Shown: in pieces, positions 1 through 7,589 of the stretch
Numbering within the stretch: position 1 is the stretch's first letter
Layout of the letters: every line of letters starts with the position of its first letter
Translations under genes and position numbers: made by a program
The notes under the pieces: model-generated
The model's database searches: none
The model's input: only the letters and a program-made list of their open reading frames with translations
Told to the model about the DNA's origin: nothing
Source of the DNA: an uncultured Flavobacteriales bacterium
Lineage (GTDB): Bacteria > Bacteroidota > Bacteroidia > Flavobacteriales_D > Crocinitomicaceae
Assembly (NCBI GenBank): GCA_903879765.1
Contig: CAIRMS010000355.1
Span: 1-23,961, forward strand
Direction of reading: 5' to 3'
DNA length: 23,961 nt

Positions 1-1
1 A

Positions 2-433
2 CACGAAATGAAGGAAGCAGATTTGCGTCAAAAAATTGAGTTGACCGCTCATTTGCACGGCGCCAAAAAAGCACAAAACCTCAATCCATTTCACATTACT
101 AACCGTCTCTGGCATTTTTTACTGTCGAAAGCTGAGATTCCGAATGAAATACGTTGGCAAGAACTGGGCAAAAAGAACACCAATAAGCTGGTAAACATCC
201 TCCTGAACGATCGTTATGAGGTGAAAGGCAAAACTACCTTCAAAGAAGAATTTGTGACGGCAGGTGGCGTTTCCATGTCGAACATCGATATTCGCAACAT
301 GGAAAGTAAACGCGTTCCAGGTTTGCACTTCGCAGGAGAAATACTAGACATCGATGGAATTACGGGTGGATTCAATTTCCAAGCCGCATGGACCACTGGA
401 TTTATTGCCGGGAAGCACGTACTTAACTTATAG
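2..433 (+). CDS. HI0933-family FAD-binding oxidoreductase (C-terminal part, 5' truncated by window edge)
   Basis: The reading frame is open to the left edge (His and Glu codons precede the first ATG at 8), so this is the tail of a longer gene. The C-terminal block reads TAGGVSMSNID, then GLHFAGEILDIDG, then GGFNFQAAWTTGFIAG. This is the typical end of the HI0933/YhiN flavoprotein family (annotated as aminoacetone oxidase-like or NAD(P)/FAD-dependent oxidoreductase), where the FAGE-D-DG-GG-N-Q-A segment closes the FAD site. Family members are about 400 residues, so roughly the last third is visible. The physiological substrate of this family is not settled. The next gene is about 100 bases downstream on the same strand behind its own promoter-like boxes, so the two are probably not tightly coupled. 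The family call is firm; the substrate is unknown. Confidence 0.85.
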   Translation, partial: HEMKEADLRQKIELTAHLHGAKKAQNLNPFHITNRLWHFLLSKAEIPNEIRWQELGKKNTNKLVNILLNDRYEVKGKTTFKEEFVTAGGVSMSNIDIRNMESKRVPGLHFAGEILDIDGITGGFNFQAAWTTGFIAGKHVLNL

Positions 434-494
434 TCAACACCTAGTTTATAGAACTCAAATAGATTATTGCTTATAAAACACTTATTGAGAAAGC

Positions 495-511
495 TAATTT
501 TGCTAATTTTG
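495..511 (+). promoter_or_regulatory. Two tandem TAATTTTG boxes, putative Bacteroidota -7 elements
   Basis: TAATTTTG occurs at 495-502 and again at 504-511, both matching the TAnnTTTG consensus. An ATTG at 484-487 lies 16 bases before the second box and could be a weak -33 element; another ATTG at 466-469 precedes the first. The start codon of the lipoprotein gene is 21 bases after the second box. Inferred from motif match only. Confidence 0.4.
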
Positions 512-532
512 AATAAACTCAAAACAAATATT

Positions 533-904
533 ATGAAAAAAAGTGTGTTTATACTGTTAGCGATTATCGCAACAATTACCTTTTCTTGCTCGAAGGACGC
601 AAAAATTAACCGTAGAATTGACGGTGAATGGAAAATTATCTCCATTGCTGGTATAGCAATACCCGTTGATGAAAGCTACGTATTAAAATTTAACAAAGAT
701 GATAAATTGACTGGTAATGGAACTCTTACTGAAACTTGGAGTACAGGAACTTTTACGGATCCTTTTACATATTCCGTAAGCAGTCAGAAATTAATTTTAA
801 CAATAGACGGTACAACAGAAGTTTTGTCTGTTCTGAAATATGAAAAAGATAGACTTGAATTAATCGAATCAGGTGGTGACATATGGGTGCTAGATCCTAA
901 ATAA
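533..904 (+). CDS. Small lipoprotein with lipocalin-like domain
   Basis: A 123-residue protein beginning MKKSVFILLAII, with a signal peptide ending in a TFSC lipobox (Cys19), so probably an outer-membrane or periplasmic lipoprotein. The mature part starts with a GEWKIISIAG segment, then alternating short beta-strands (LKFNKDDKLTG, FTYSVSSQKLIL, VLKYEKDRLELIE). This is the pattern of the lipocalin-like families common in Bacteroidota (DUF5004-like and similar). An upstream in-frame ATG at 467 would add 22 residues before the signal peptide and lies upstream of the promoter-like boxes, so ATG 533 is preferred. A strong terminator follows 27 bases after the stop, so it is probably a single-gene transcript. 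Ligand and role are unknown. Confidence 0.75.
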   Translation: MKKSVFILLAIIATITFSCSKDAKINRRIDGEWKIISIAGIAIPVDESYVLKFNKDDKLTGNGTLTETWSTGTFTDPFTYSVSSQKLILTIDGTTEVLSVLKYEKDRLELIESGGDIWVLDPK

Positions 905-931
905 CCCCATTTCAATTCAAAAATAAAATTG

Positions 932-966
932 AAAAACCCGTGAGGCAAATCCTCACGGGTTTTTTT
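932..966. terminator. Strong bidirectional Rho-independent terminator
   Basis: Perfect 14-bp stem: AAAAACCCGTGAGG (932-945), loop CAAAT (946-950), CCTCACGGGTTTTT (951-964), with the T run continuing to 966. The complement also gives a GC-rich stem followed by a T run, so it can end both the lipoprotein transcript (+) and asnS (-, stop codon at 992). Confidence 0.92.
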
Positions 967-991
967 ATGTAATCAAAAGTTGTTTGTTTGC

Positions 992-2440
992 TTAAAACTC
1001 AGCGTTCAATGGCGTACGAGGAAAAGGAATAACGTCACGGATGTTAGACATTCCTGTTACAAACATCACCATACGCTCAAATCCAAGTCCGAATCCAGCA
1101 TGTGGAACCGTACCAAATTTACGTGTATCCATGTACCACCAAAGTTCTTCCGCTGGAATATGGAATTCCTCACATTTTTGAAGCAAGACATCATAACGTT
1201 CCTCACGTTGTGATCCTCCCACGATTTCGCCAATTCCAGGGAACAAGACATCCATGGCAGCAACTGTTTTACCATCTTCGTTCAAACGCATGTAAAATGC
1301 TTTGATTTTCGCTGGATAATCCGTTAAAATGACTGGACAGTTAAATTCTTTTTCCACTAAGTAACGCTCATGTTCACTTTGAAGATCGATTCCCCATTCT
1401 ACTGGGTATTTGAATTTCTTCTTTTTGTAGTGATTTGAATTCATCAATACATCAATCGCTTCGGTATACGTCAAACGTTTGAATGGATTTTCGATGACAA
1501 ATTTCAAGCGTTCCAACAAGGTCATCTCGTTGCGCTCATTTTGTGGTTTCTGTGCTTGTTCTTGCGCATCGCGCTCACTTAAGAACTTCACATCTTCCGA
1601 ACAATTGTTCAGGATGTACGAACAAATATATTTCAGAAAATCTTCTGTTAGATCCATGTTGTCTTTCAAATTATTGAAGGCAACTTCTGGTTCAATCATC
1701 CAAAACTCCGCAAGGTGACGTGACGTATTTGAATTTTCTGCTCTAAACGTTGGTCCAAAAGTGTACACCTGACCAAGTGCAGTTGCCGCTAATTCCGCTT
1801 CCAACTGACCAGAAACCGTCAAGTTCACTGCTTTTCCGAAGAAATCCTCTTTAAAGTCAACAGAACCATCCTCATTCAATGGTGGATTCTTCGCATCCAA
1901 CGTTGTTACACGGAACATTTCTCCTGCTCCTTCTGCATCAGAACCAGTAATGATTGGTGTATGCAGGTAATAGAATCCGCGGTCATTAAAAAACTGATGA
2001 ATGGCAAATGCCACCGAGTGACGGATACGGAAAACTGCACCAAAAGTATTCGTGCGAAAACGCAAATGCGCTTGTTCACGCAAGAAATCCAAACTATGGC
2101 GTTTTGGTTGCATGACTGTTTTTTGAACCTCATCCGGATGGGCATCACCTAATATTTCGATGTGTTCCACTTGCAATTCAACTTGTTGTCCTGCCCCTTG
2201 AGATTCGACCAATTTTCCAGTTAAGGATAATGCTGAAGCAGTTGTGATGCGCTTTAATAAAGCTTCATCCCATTGTTCAAAATCAACAACGGCTTGAATA
2301 TTTGCCATACAAGAACCATCATTCAATTGAATGAAACGGTTGCTACGGAAGGCACGCACCCATCCTTTTACATTGATTTCTTCACCTATTTTCAATGGTG
2401 AATTTTCAGCTAAAATCTCGGAAATTCGGTATCTTTTCAT
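992..2440 (-). CDS. asnS: Asparagine--tRNA ligase
   Basis: 482-residue class IIb aminoacyl-tRNA synthetase, which charges tRNA-Asn with asparagine in the cytoplasm. An N-terminal OB-fold anticodon-binding domain (about residues 15-100: INVKGWVRAFRSN, FIQLNDGS) is followed by the catalytic domain. Class II motif 2 is seen at about 231-252 (TFRAENSNTSRHLAEFWMIE) and motif 3 at about 449-475 (GFGLGFERMVMFVTGMSNIR). The SGQLEAE segment near 210 and the absence of AspRS-type insertions favour AsnRS over AspRS. The length is about that of full-length bacterial AsnS. The start is set by MKRYRISEIL, immediately behind a TAACTTTG box only 5 bases upstream. It is convergent with the lipoprotein gene and shares its terminator; upstream lies the end of the kelch operon, 45 bases away. 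The gene is intact. Confidence 0.97.
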   Translation of the reverse strand: MKRYRISEILAENSPLKIGEEINVKGWVRAFRSNRFIQLNDGSCMANIQAVVDFEQWDEALLKRITTASALSLTGKLVESQGAGQQVELQVEHIEILGDAHPDEVQKTVMQPKRHSLDFLREQAHLRFRTNTFGAVFRIRHSVAFAIHQFFNDRGFYYLHTPIITGSDAEGAGEMFRVTTLDAKNPPLNEDGSVDFKEDFFGKAVNLTVSGQLEAELAATALGQVYTFGPTFRAENSNTSRHLAEFWMIEPEVAFNNLKDNMDLTEDFLKYICSYILNNCSEDVKFLSERDAQEQAQKPQNERNEMTLLERLKFVIENPFKRLTYTEAIDVLMNSNHYKKKKFKYPVEWGIDLQSEHERYLVEKEFNCPVILTDYPAKIKAFYMRLNEDGKTVAAMDVLFPGIGEIVGGSQREERYDVLLQKCEEFHIPAEELWWYMDTRKFGTVPHAGFGLGFERMVMFVTGMSNIRDVIPFPRTPLNAEF

Positions 2441-2445
2441 GGATG

Positions 2446-2453
2446 CAAAGTTA
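2446..2453 (-). promoter_or_regulatory. TAACTTTG -7 box of asnS
   Basis: The - strand reads TAACTTTG, an exact TAnnTTTG match, then 5 bases, then the asnS ATG. No clear TTTG -33 element is visible 19-21 bases upstream. The spacing predicts a transcript with no or almost no leader. Confidence 0.45.
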
Positions 2454-2485
2454 GTTGATTTCAGCTAAATAGCCGAGCACCTACA

Positions 2486-2884
2486 TCAATTCCTCCAAGA
2501 AATTCCTAGTTTTTGAAGTTCTTCCTCTGAAACGGTAGGTGGAAAGGCGCCTTTTTCCAGTTTTTCTATGACAAGTTCAGCTACTTTTTGAGCATCTTCC
2601 GATGTTAAGAATCCTTGATTGCCTGGCACACCAGGAATTGTTTGTTGGTCAATTATTTGTTTGCCCTTTTCCGATATCCGATAGCCCCAGCCCTCCGGTT
2701 GCAAATGGGTGAAAAAGGTAAAGTTTGATTGAGCCTTTGGTTTACTTGGAGTGCTATTCTGTGGAACACTTTGAGTTTGATTCATTCTTTTCTGCTCAAC
2801 CGGATCACGGTCTTTTTTTACATTTGGTTTGTCCGAACACGAAAAAAGTAAAAACAGGATGGAAGGAATCAGAATCAATCGCAT
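2486..2884 (-). CDS. DUF4907-type lipoprotein, last gene of the kelch operon
   Basis: A 132-residue protein with a short signal peptide ending in the LLFSC lipobox (Cys16), a charged and Ser/Thr/Pro/Gln-rich linker (about 17-58), then a compact domain (about 64-130): GWGYRISEKGKQIIDQQTIP, GVPGNQGFLTSEDAQKVAEL, then PPTVSEEELQKLGI. This matches my recollection of DUF4907, a small Bacteroidota domain with a GWGY-I start, an IP-GN-GF centre and a PP-V--EEL--LG end. Its start codon lies inside the preceding kelch gene (10-base overlap, 2875-2884), so it is very likely translated together with it. Function is unknown. A periplasmic or surface partner of the kelch propellers is an inference from the overlap and shared operon. 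Confidence 0.75.
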   Translation of the reverse strand: MRLILIPSILFLLFSCSDKPNVKKDRDPVEQKRMNQTQSVPQNSTPSKPKAQSNFTFFTHLQPEGWGYRISEKGKQIIDQQTIPGVPGNQGFLTSEDAQKVAELVIEKLEKGAFPPTVSEEELQKLGISWRN

Positions 2885-4077
2885 TTTACAAATGTTTTTT
2901 GGGTTGGAACACCGTTGATCTCACAACGAAAAATATAGGTTCCTGATTTCCAGTTTGAAACATCCATAGAAAATTGTTGCTGAGCTTCAGATTCCGTGGA
3001 CACTTGTTTTCCGTCCATGGAGTAAACAGCGATGTTCTCCATTGTTTGTTCTGACTGAACCATCAATTGATTTTGAACAGGATTTGGGTATAAATTAACG
3101 TGGACCGTTTCAGTTGAGTTTAATCCTGCTGTTCCGGAATACGCCCAAAAATCTTCTAGGAAAGTCCCGTTATATCCTGCTCCCACATAGGAAATACCAT
3201 TAATATAAAAGGTAAAAGCATTTTTTCTTCCTGACGCGGGTATGTTCGTGCGTTGCACCCAAGCATTCAAGAAATAATTGTATTCATAAAGGTCATTATG
3301 AAAGTCTCCGTTACCATCCTCTCCAGTTCCTACATAAGCAACCGGGAAAGCTCCCCAGGCAACTGCGCCTGCACGTGGGGATCCAGGAAATGCCGCTTTG
3401 TCAATCCACGTGTCTGATTGAACATCATACATCCACAAGTCGTTTTTAAGTGTGCCATCATCACCGGTTCCGACAAAGCCAAATCCATTTAATTCAAAGG
3501 CAACGGCATCACGTCTTGCTGATCCTTCAAAATCTGCCCTTTGCGTCCAGCTATTTGTTTCCGGATTATAGGAATAAAAATCATTTTTCAATCCAGCTGC
3601 AGACTCTCCTGTTCCGACGTATGCTAAATTGGCTGCTGTAAAACAAACCGCTTGTCTTCTTGCCGATCCAGTAAAATTCGCTTTTTGCGACCATGTCTCT
3701 GTCTGTGGATTAAATTCCCAGAGGTCCTTCATGAAAGCCACTGTTTGTGTTTGACCTAAGCAAACATAAGCTTTTTGCATGTTTTCGTGGTACAAAGCAA
3801 ACGCACAGGCTGACCCGCGTTCCAATCCCTCACCAGATGCTCCACCCAATGAAACTTCTTCGTCCCAGTCATCTTGAAAGGGCGAATAAGAATACATTTT
3901 TCGTTTGAAACCAAAGTCATCCAGCCCACCAATGATTAAACCGATGTTTTGAAAGGATGTCGCTGCAATAACTGATTTTGGCGAACCCTTCACCGTATCG
4001 CGTGGATACCAATAGTCTTGTGCATCAGCTTGGTAAGCCAGTAAAAACAAAACAAATCCTAAAAAACACTTATTCAT
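2875..4077 (-). CDS. Kelch-repeat beta-propeller protein with T9SS sorting domain (third paralogue)
   Basis: A 400-residue secreted protein. The signal peptide MNKCFLGFVLFLLAYQADAQ ends at about residue 20. Six kelch-like blades follow, each with a DLW-Y-P-T-TW element and a GSAR--A-F----YVGTG element. The W-containing anchors are near residues 70, 129, 177, 224 and 273, with a shortened sixth at about 308-314 (LEDFWAYSG). Residues 328-400 form a T9SS type A C-terminal domain (NLYPNPVQNQL near its start, KSGTYIFRCE near its end), predicting secretion across the outer membrane and attachment or release at the surface. It lies 3 bases downstream of the second kelch gene and overlaps the DUF4907 gene by 10 bases. 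Residues 71-116 contain a longer, irregular insertion than the other blades. Ligand unknown. Confidence 0.88.
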   Translation of the reverse strand: MNKCFLGFVLFLLAYQADAQDYWYPRDTVKGSPKSVIAATSFQNIGLIIGGLDDFGFKRKMYSYSPFQDDWDEEVSLGGASGEGLERGSACAFALYHENMQKAYVCLGQTQTVAFMKDLWEFNPQTETWSQKANFTGSARRQAVCFTAANLAYVGTGESAAGLKNDFYSYNPETNSWTQRADFEGSARRDAVAFELNGFGFVGTGDDGTLKNDLWMYDVQSDTWIDKAAFPGSPRAGAVAWGAFPVAYVGTGEDGNGDFHNDLYEYNYFLNAWVQRTNIPASGRKNAFTFYINGISYVGAGYNGTFLEDFWAYSGTAGLNSTETVHVNLYPNPVQNQLMVQSEQTMENIAVYSMDGKQVSTESEAQQQFSMDVSNWKSGTYIFRCEINGVPTQKTFVKCD

Positions 4078-4080
4078 CTC

Positions 4081-5292
4081 CTATTCAATTATGATTTGTT
4101 TTTGAATGAATTGTCCATTCGAAACAAGGATTCTTGCGTAATAAACACCGGTAGGTAAATGATACAAATCTAGTTCGATGTAATTCGAGTTAACGTCAGT
4201 ATTTTCGAAACAACATTTGCCGTATGCATCAAAAAGTTGAAGTTCTTCGATAGAAATTTCGGTAGAAATTCGAAGGTTACCCTTGCTTGGATTTGGGAAA
4301 ATTTGACAAGAATGGTTCGATTCATAAAGTCCTACATAGTTAGGAGCCGCATATTCTTGGATGCTCGCCTTTTTTCCTGAATATCCTTTTCCAAGTCCAA
4401 CAAAAGCCCGGTTATTGACAACAAAACTAATGGCATTTTTGCGTTCACTGCCACCATAAGCGCAGCGAATTTCCCATTCATCTAGCTCAGGATTGTATTC
4501 GATTAAGTCTCCGAGTAAACCACCATTTGTGCCTAAGCAAATAAACCCACGATTGTTCATACTGAAAGCACTAGCACCACCACGTTCACTGCCAATAAAA
4601 TCTGCAATTTGCGTCCATTGGTTGGAACCGGGATTAAAGCGATAAAAATCTTTTTTATAAATATCTTGATTTGCGCCAAGGCCAACATATCCCTGATTTC
4701 CGATACTAAAGGAACTTAATTGATAACGCACACCGCCTGGGAAATTCATGCGTTGTATCCATAAATCGGTACTTGGTTTATACTCCCATAATTGGCTGCT
4801 GTACAAGTTTGGCCCCCATTTTCCACCGCAAACGTATCCTTTATTATCAGCAGCAAAAGCAGTGGCAAAATAAATACCATTTCCGCCCGAACCTGGAAAA
4901 TCCGCTTTTTGGGTCCAACTATTTGTACTTGGGTCATATTCCCATAAGTCTTTCAACTTTGTGCCAAGCAATGCGTTTGCATTGTCGATTCCAGTTCCAA
5001 CGTATCCTTTTCCATTCACGGAAAAAGCGATTGCATCTCGTCTTGCGGAGCCTGGAAGATCCGCCTTTTGCGACCAAGTATCCGTATTTGGGGCATATTG
5101 CCAAAGGTCTTTTAATAAAACTTCCGCTGTATCGATTCCGGTTGAAACATATCCGTAATCACCTATGGAGAAAGCGACAGCGCGCTCCCTTTTTCCAGCG
5201 GTAAAATCCGCTTTTTTGGTCCATGTATTGTATTGATTGAACGCCACTGTTGGCAGAAGACAAACGATCAACACGTAAATTCTTTTCTTCAT
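4081..5292 (-). CDS. Kelch-repeat beta-propeller protein with T9SS sorting domain (second paralogue)
   Basis: A 403-residue protein with a signal peptide (MKKRIYVLIVCLLPTVAFNQ), then six kelch-type blades. Good copies include LLKDLWQYAPNTDTWSQKAD, KLKDLWEYDPSTNSWTQKAD, SQLWEYKPSTDLW, KKDFYRFNPGSNQW and GDLIEYNPELDEW. The sixth (KKASIQEYAAP) has lost the tryptophan and the D-W pair. Residues 331-403 form a T9SS type A sorting domain (IFPNPSKGNLRIS at the start, LPTGVYYARILVSNGQ near the end). It sits 1 base after the first kelch gene and 3 bases before the third, with no room for a promoter, so it belongs to the same operon. Its GSARRDAIAFSVNGKGYVG block is nearly the same as in the neighbours, showing common descent. 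Likely a surface binding or adhesion scaffold; no enzymatic residues are evident. Confidence 0.88.
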   Translation of the reverse strand: MKKRIYVLIVCLLPTVAFNQYNTWTKKADFTAGKRERAVAFSIGDYGYVSTGIDTAEVLLKDLWQYAPNTDTWSQKADLPGSARRDAIAFSVNGKGYVGTGIDNANALLGTKLKDLWEYDPSTNSWTQKADFPGSGGNGIYFATAFAADNKGYVCGGKWGPNLYSSQLWEYKPSTDLWIQRMNFPGGVRYQLSSFSIGNQGYVGLGANQDIYKKDFYRFNPGSNQWTQIADFIGSERGGASAFSMNNRGFICLGTNGGLLGDLIEYNPELDEWEIRCAYGGSERKNAISFVVNNRAFVGLGKGYSGKKASIQEYAAPNYVGLYESNHSCQIFPNPSKGNLRISTEISIEELQLFDAYGKCCFENTDVNSNYIELDLYHLPTGVYYARILVSNGQFIQKQIIIE

Positions 5293-5293
5293 A

Positions 5294-6439
5294 TCAAAAG
5301 ATGTTGATTTGTTTCGTTGTTTTCACACCATGATGTTGTAGACTAAAAACATAAGTTCCCGGTGCGATCGATTGAACATCGATTTCATTTTCCCCAGGGT
5401 TTAATGGAATACGAAGCACTAACTTTCCGGTCAAATCAAGTAACTCACCATAGGTATTCGCAGAAGCATCCTGATTTAATTGAATGTGTAGAACATCAGA
5501 AGTAGGGTTGGGATAGACATTCAACGAGATTGGATTTAATTCCTCCACACCCGAAGTATTGATTGTAGGATTGTATTGCCAAAAATCATTCAGGTTAATG
5601 CCATTTGTACCCGTTCCAAAATATCCTCTATTATGAATGGCGAATGCCACGGGAAATCTTCGTTTTGCTCCCGGAAATGCCATTTCCACCTGCCAAGTAT
5701 TAGTTCCTGGATAAAATGACCAAACTTGATCTGTAACCGTACTTAATCCACCAACATAACCACATGTTACGAATCCGCGTTGTTGAATCGAGAATCCATA
5801 ACTTCCTCCAGTGCTAGAACCGGGAAAATTCGCGCGTTGGGTCCAAGTATTATGTTCTGGTTTATACTCATACAACTTATTACCCGCCTTCACATAACCA
5901 CTTCCTTCAATCGTGAATGAGCAAGTCCAAGAACCAAATACCATGGGTGCTTGGGCTTTCAAGCTCCAACTGTTAGAACTTGGGTCATACTCAGCCATTT
6001 GTTGACCGAGGAATACATATCCTTTATCATTTACGGAAAATCCTTGAGTATCCCCAGGATTAAAGAAGGGACATGGTGCAATTGGGTTCCACGTATTTTG
6101 TACTGGGTCAAATTTGAAAAATTCTCCATTCAAGGCAGAACCTCCACCCACACAAGGTTGATCATTCACTACAAAACTCGTTGCACCATGATTGTATACC
6201 GGAAAATTAGCACGTTGTGACCATGTGTCTGATGCAGGGTCATATTCCCACCAATCCTTGTAAGAAATATCCACTCCCGTACCATTTACGTGACCTAAAC
6301 CAAGGTAACCTTTGTTTTCGGTGGCACATCCTACTGCTCGGTGTCTTCCGACGCCACCAAAGGATGATTTTTGGATCCAATACTGCGCTTGACTTCCTAA
6401 GGAAAATGCGCAAAGAACAAGTGTTATAAGCAGCTTCAT
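5294..6439 (-). CDS. Kelch-repeat beta-propeller protein with T9SS sorting domain (first paralogue)
   Basis: A 381-residue protein with signal peptide MKLLITLVLCAFSLGSQAQ. Six blades are recognisable from YKDWWEYDPASDTWSQRANF, EFFKFDPVQNTW, MAEYDPSSNSW, LYEYKPEHNTWTQRANF, QVWSFYPGTNTW and LNDFWQYNPTIN. Blades 2-4 are shorter than the rest and lack the YVGTG segment, having VGGG, VFLG and VKAG instead. Residues 308-381 form a T9SS type A sorting domain (VYPNPTSDVLHIQ, then APGTYVFSLQHHG). The start codon overlaps the stop of the preceding GEVED gene in an ATGA arrangement (6436-6439), pointing to translational coupling. This is the most diverged of the three kelch paralogues. Surface location is predicted; the ligand is unknown. 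Confidence 0.87.
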   Translation of the reverse strand: MKLLITLVLCAFSLGSQAQYWIQKSSFGGVGRHRAVGCATENKGYLGLGHVNGTGVDISYKDWWEYDPASDTWSQRANFPVYNHGATSFVVNDQPCVGGGSALNGEFFKFDPVQNTWNPIAPCPFFNPGDTQGFSVNDKGYVFLGQQMAEYDPSSNSWSLKAQAPMVFGSWTCSFTIEGSGYVKAGNKLYEYKPEHNTWTQRANFPGSSTGGSYGFSIQQRGFVTCGYVGGLSTVTDQVWSFYPGTNTWQVEMAFPGAKRRFPVAFAIHNRGYFGTGTNGINLNDFWQYNPTINTSGVEELNPISLNVYPNPTSDVLHIQLNQDASANTYGELLDLTGKLVLRIPLNPGENEIDVQSIAPGTYVFSLQHHGVKTTKQINIF

Positions 6440-7572
6440 TTCACCAAAACAATTTGTTGAGAAACTTGACCATCTACTGATCTTAAAAAGTAACTCCCCG
6501 CTTGAAAATTACTTAAGTCAATGTGTAGTGATTGATCTGTATCGTACTTTGCCAATTCTGTACCATTTACATGATAAAGCGTCGCTTTTCCAATAGCTTG
6601 ATTCAAACGCACACTTCCATTGGTTGGATTTGGGAAAACCCGTATACTAGACAACTGTTCCTCTTCGTCCAACCCGACATAATCCGCATTGAGTGTCAAG
6701 GTATAATTCCCCATTTCACTTCCCCATCCTTCAACGATGATGTAAACAGATCCTAATCCAGCAGTTTCAAATGTCAGTTCCGATTGACTTCCGCAATTTG
6801 CTGCGTCATCATTAAATGCTAGCACATTACCATTCATATCCACCACGCTTAAAAACGTATCGAATGAGGCGCCACACAAAGAAGCGCTTACTGTTTGAAT
6901 AAGTGGATTCGGAGTCAATTTGTAATAAATATCCGGCGAAGGATATACGTAATTGTTATTGGAATAACAGAAAGAATTGTCTCGAGTATCTGTAAATGGT
7001 AATGCTGTCACATTGATTGGATCGATTTCATCGTCTCCGACATAGCCTGTGCAATCAATTCCATTTCCAATAGTAATTCCAAAGTCCATAACGGATCCCC
7101 AAGAATACGTTCCACATGGATTCAAGGGAAGTGATCCGGCTTCCCGCTGCATGACACGCATTCGTGTAGCGCCATTTTGAGCAGAGGAAGGAACAACAAA
7201 ATTAAATGTAGAAGTGGCTACAGGCGGAGTTCCCATCCACGTTCCAATAGATTCATACGGATCAAAGTTGCCATTTTGATCGAAGTCGATCCAGACCTCT
7301 CCAACACCAGCATAATTTCCTCCGCAGGTGCCAAATTTAACATTTAGCATATAAGAGCCCCCGGCATTTAAGGTAACAGACAAGTTGGTTAAGTCTTGAA
7401 CACCAATAACTGCTGGACAACCTATAAAATTTATATTCCCAACTGTACCGGCGATTTGTACCAGTTCTACATTTGAATCAACTGTACTCGTAGGGCCAAC
7501 ATTTGATGTGCAATATTGTCCGTATGCAATGGGAAAAACACCGAAGAAAATGAATAGTAAACCTTTTATCAT
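6436..7572 (-). CDS. GEVED-domain secreted protein with T9SS sorting domain, first gene of the kelch operon
   Basis: A 378-residue protein. The signal peptide MIKGLLFIFFGVFPIAYGQ is followed by a Cys-containing N-terminal part. A GEVED-type domain spans about 70-168 (YAGVGEVWIDFDQNGNFDP, then GATRMRVMQRE). A second beta-rich region at about 175-305 resembles bacterial pre-peptidase-type domains (DIYYKLTPNPLIQTVSASLC, FDTFLSVVDMNGN, SVYIIVEGWGSEMGNYTLTL). A T9SS type A sorting domain occupies 312-378 (VFPNPTNGSVRLN, then QAGSYFLRS). The usual GEVEDY-type ending is replaced by WGSVMDFGITI, so the namesake motif is degenerate. No catalytic residues of a protease are seen. It leads the five-gene operon behind a good promoter match at 7590-7622. 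Likely a surface-exposed binding protein. Confidence 0.85.
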   Translation of the reverse strand: MIKGLLFIFFGVFPIAYGQYCTSNVGPTSTVDSNVELVQIAGTVGNINFIGCPAVIGVQDLTNLSVTLNAGGSYMLNVKFGTCGGNYAGVGEVWIDFDQNGNFDPYESIGTWMGTPPVATSTFNFVVPSSAQNGATRMRVMQREAGSLPLNPCGTYSWGSVMDFGITIGNGIDCTGYVGDDEIDPINVTALPFTDTRDNSFCYSNNNYVYPSPDIYYKLTPNPLIQTVSASLCGASFDTFLSVVDMNGNVLAFNDDAANCGSQSELTFETAGLGSVYIIVEGWGSEMGNYTLTLNADYVGLDEEEQLSSIRVFPNPTNGSVRLNQAIGKATLYHVNGTELAKYDTDQSLHIDLSNFQAGSYFLRSVDGQVSQQIVLVK

Positions 7573-7589
7573 GTAGTAGTAGATTTTAT

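Noticed and set aside
467..532. Upstream ATG for the lipocalin-like lipoprotein
   Set aside because: It would put 22 hydrophobic and basic residues before a normal lipoprotein signal peptide and lies upstream of the promoter-like boxes.
214..645. 143-residue - strand open frame across the flavoprotein and lipoprotein genes
   Set aside because: It runs antisense to two well-supported genes and has no family features.
2456..2476. GCTAAATAGC palindrome between asnS and the DUF4907 gene as a terminator
   Set aside because: Only 4-bp arms and no T run in either direction.
4773..5204. 143-residue + strand open frame opposite the second kelch gene
   Set aside because: It is the antisense shadow of the repeated blade sequence, which is low in stops; composition is unlike a protein and there is no promoter.
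2875..6439. Kelch gene repeats as a CRISPR or other DNA repeat array
   Set aside because: The repeats are in-frame protein blades of about 45-60 codons with diverged DNA; there is no constant repeat with unique spacers.
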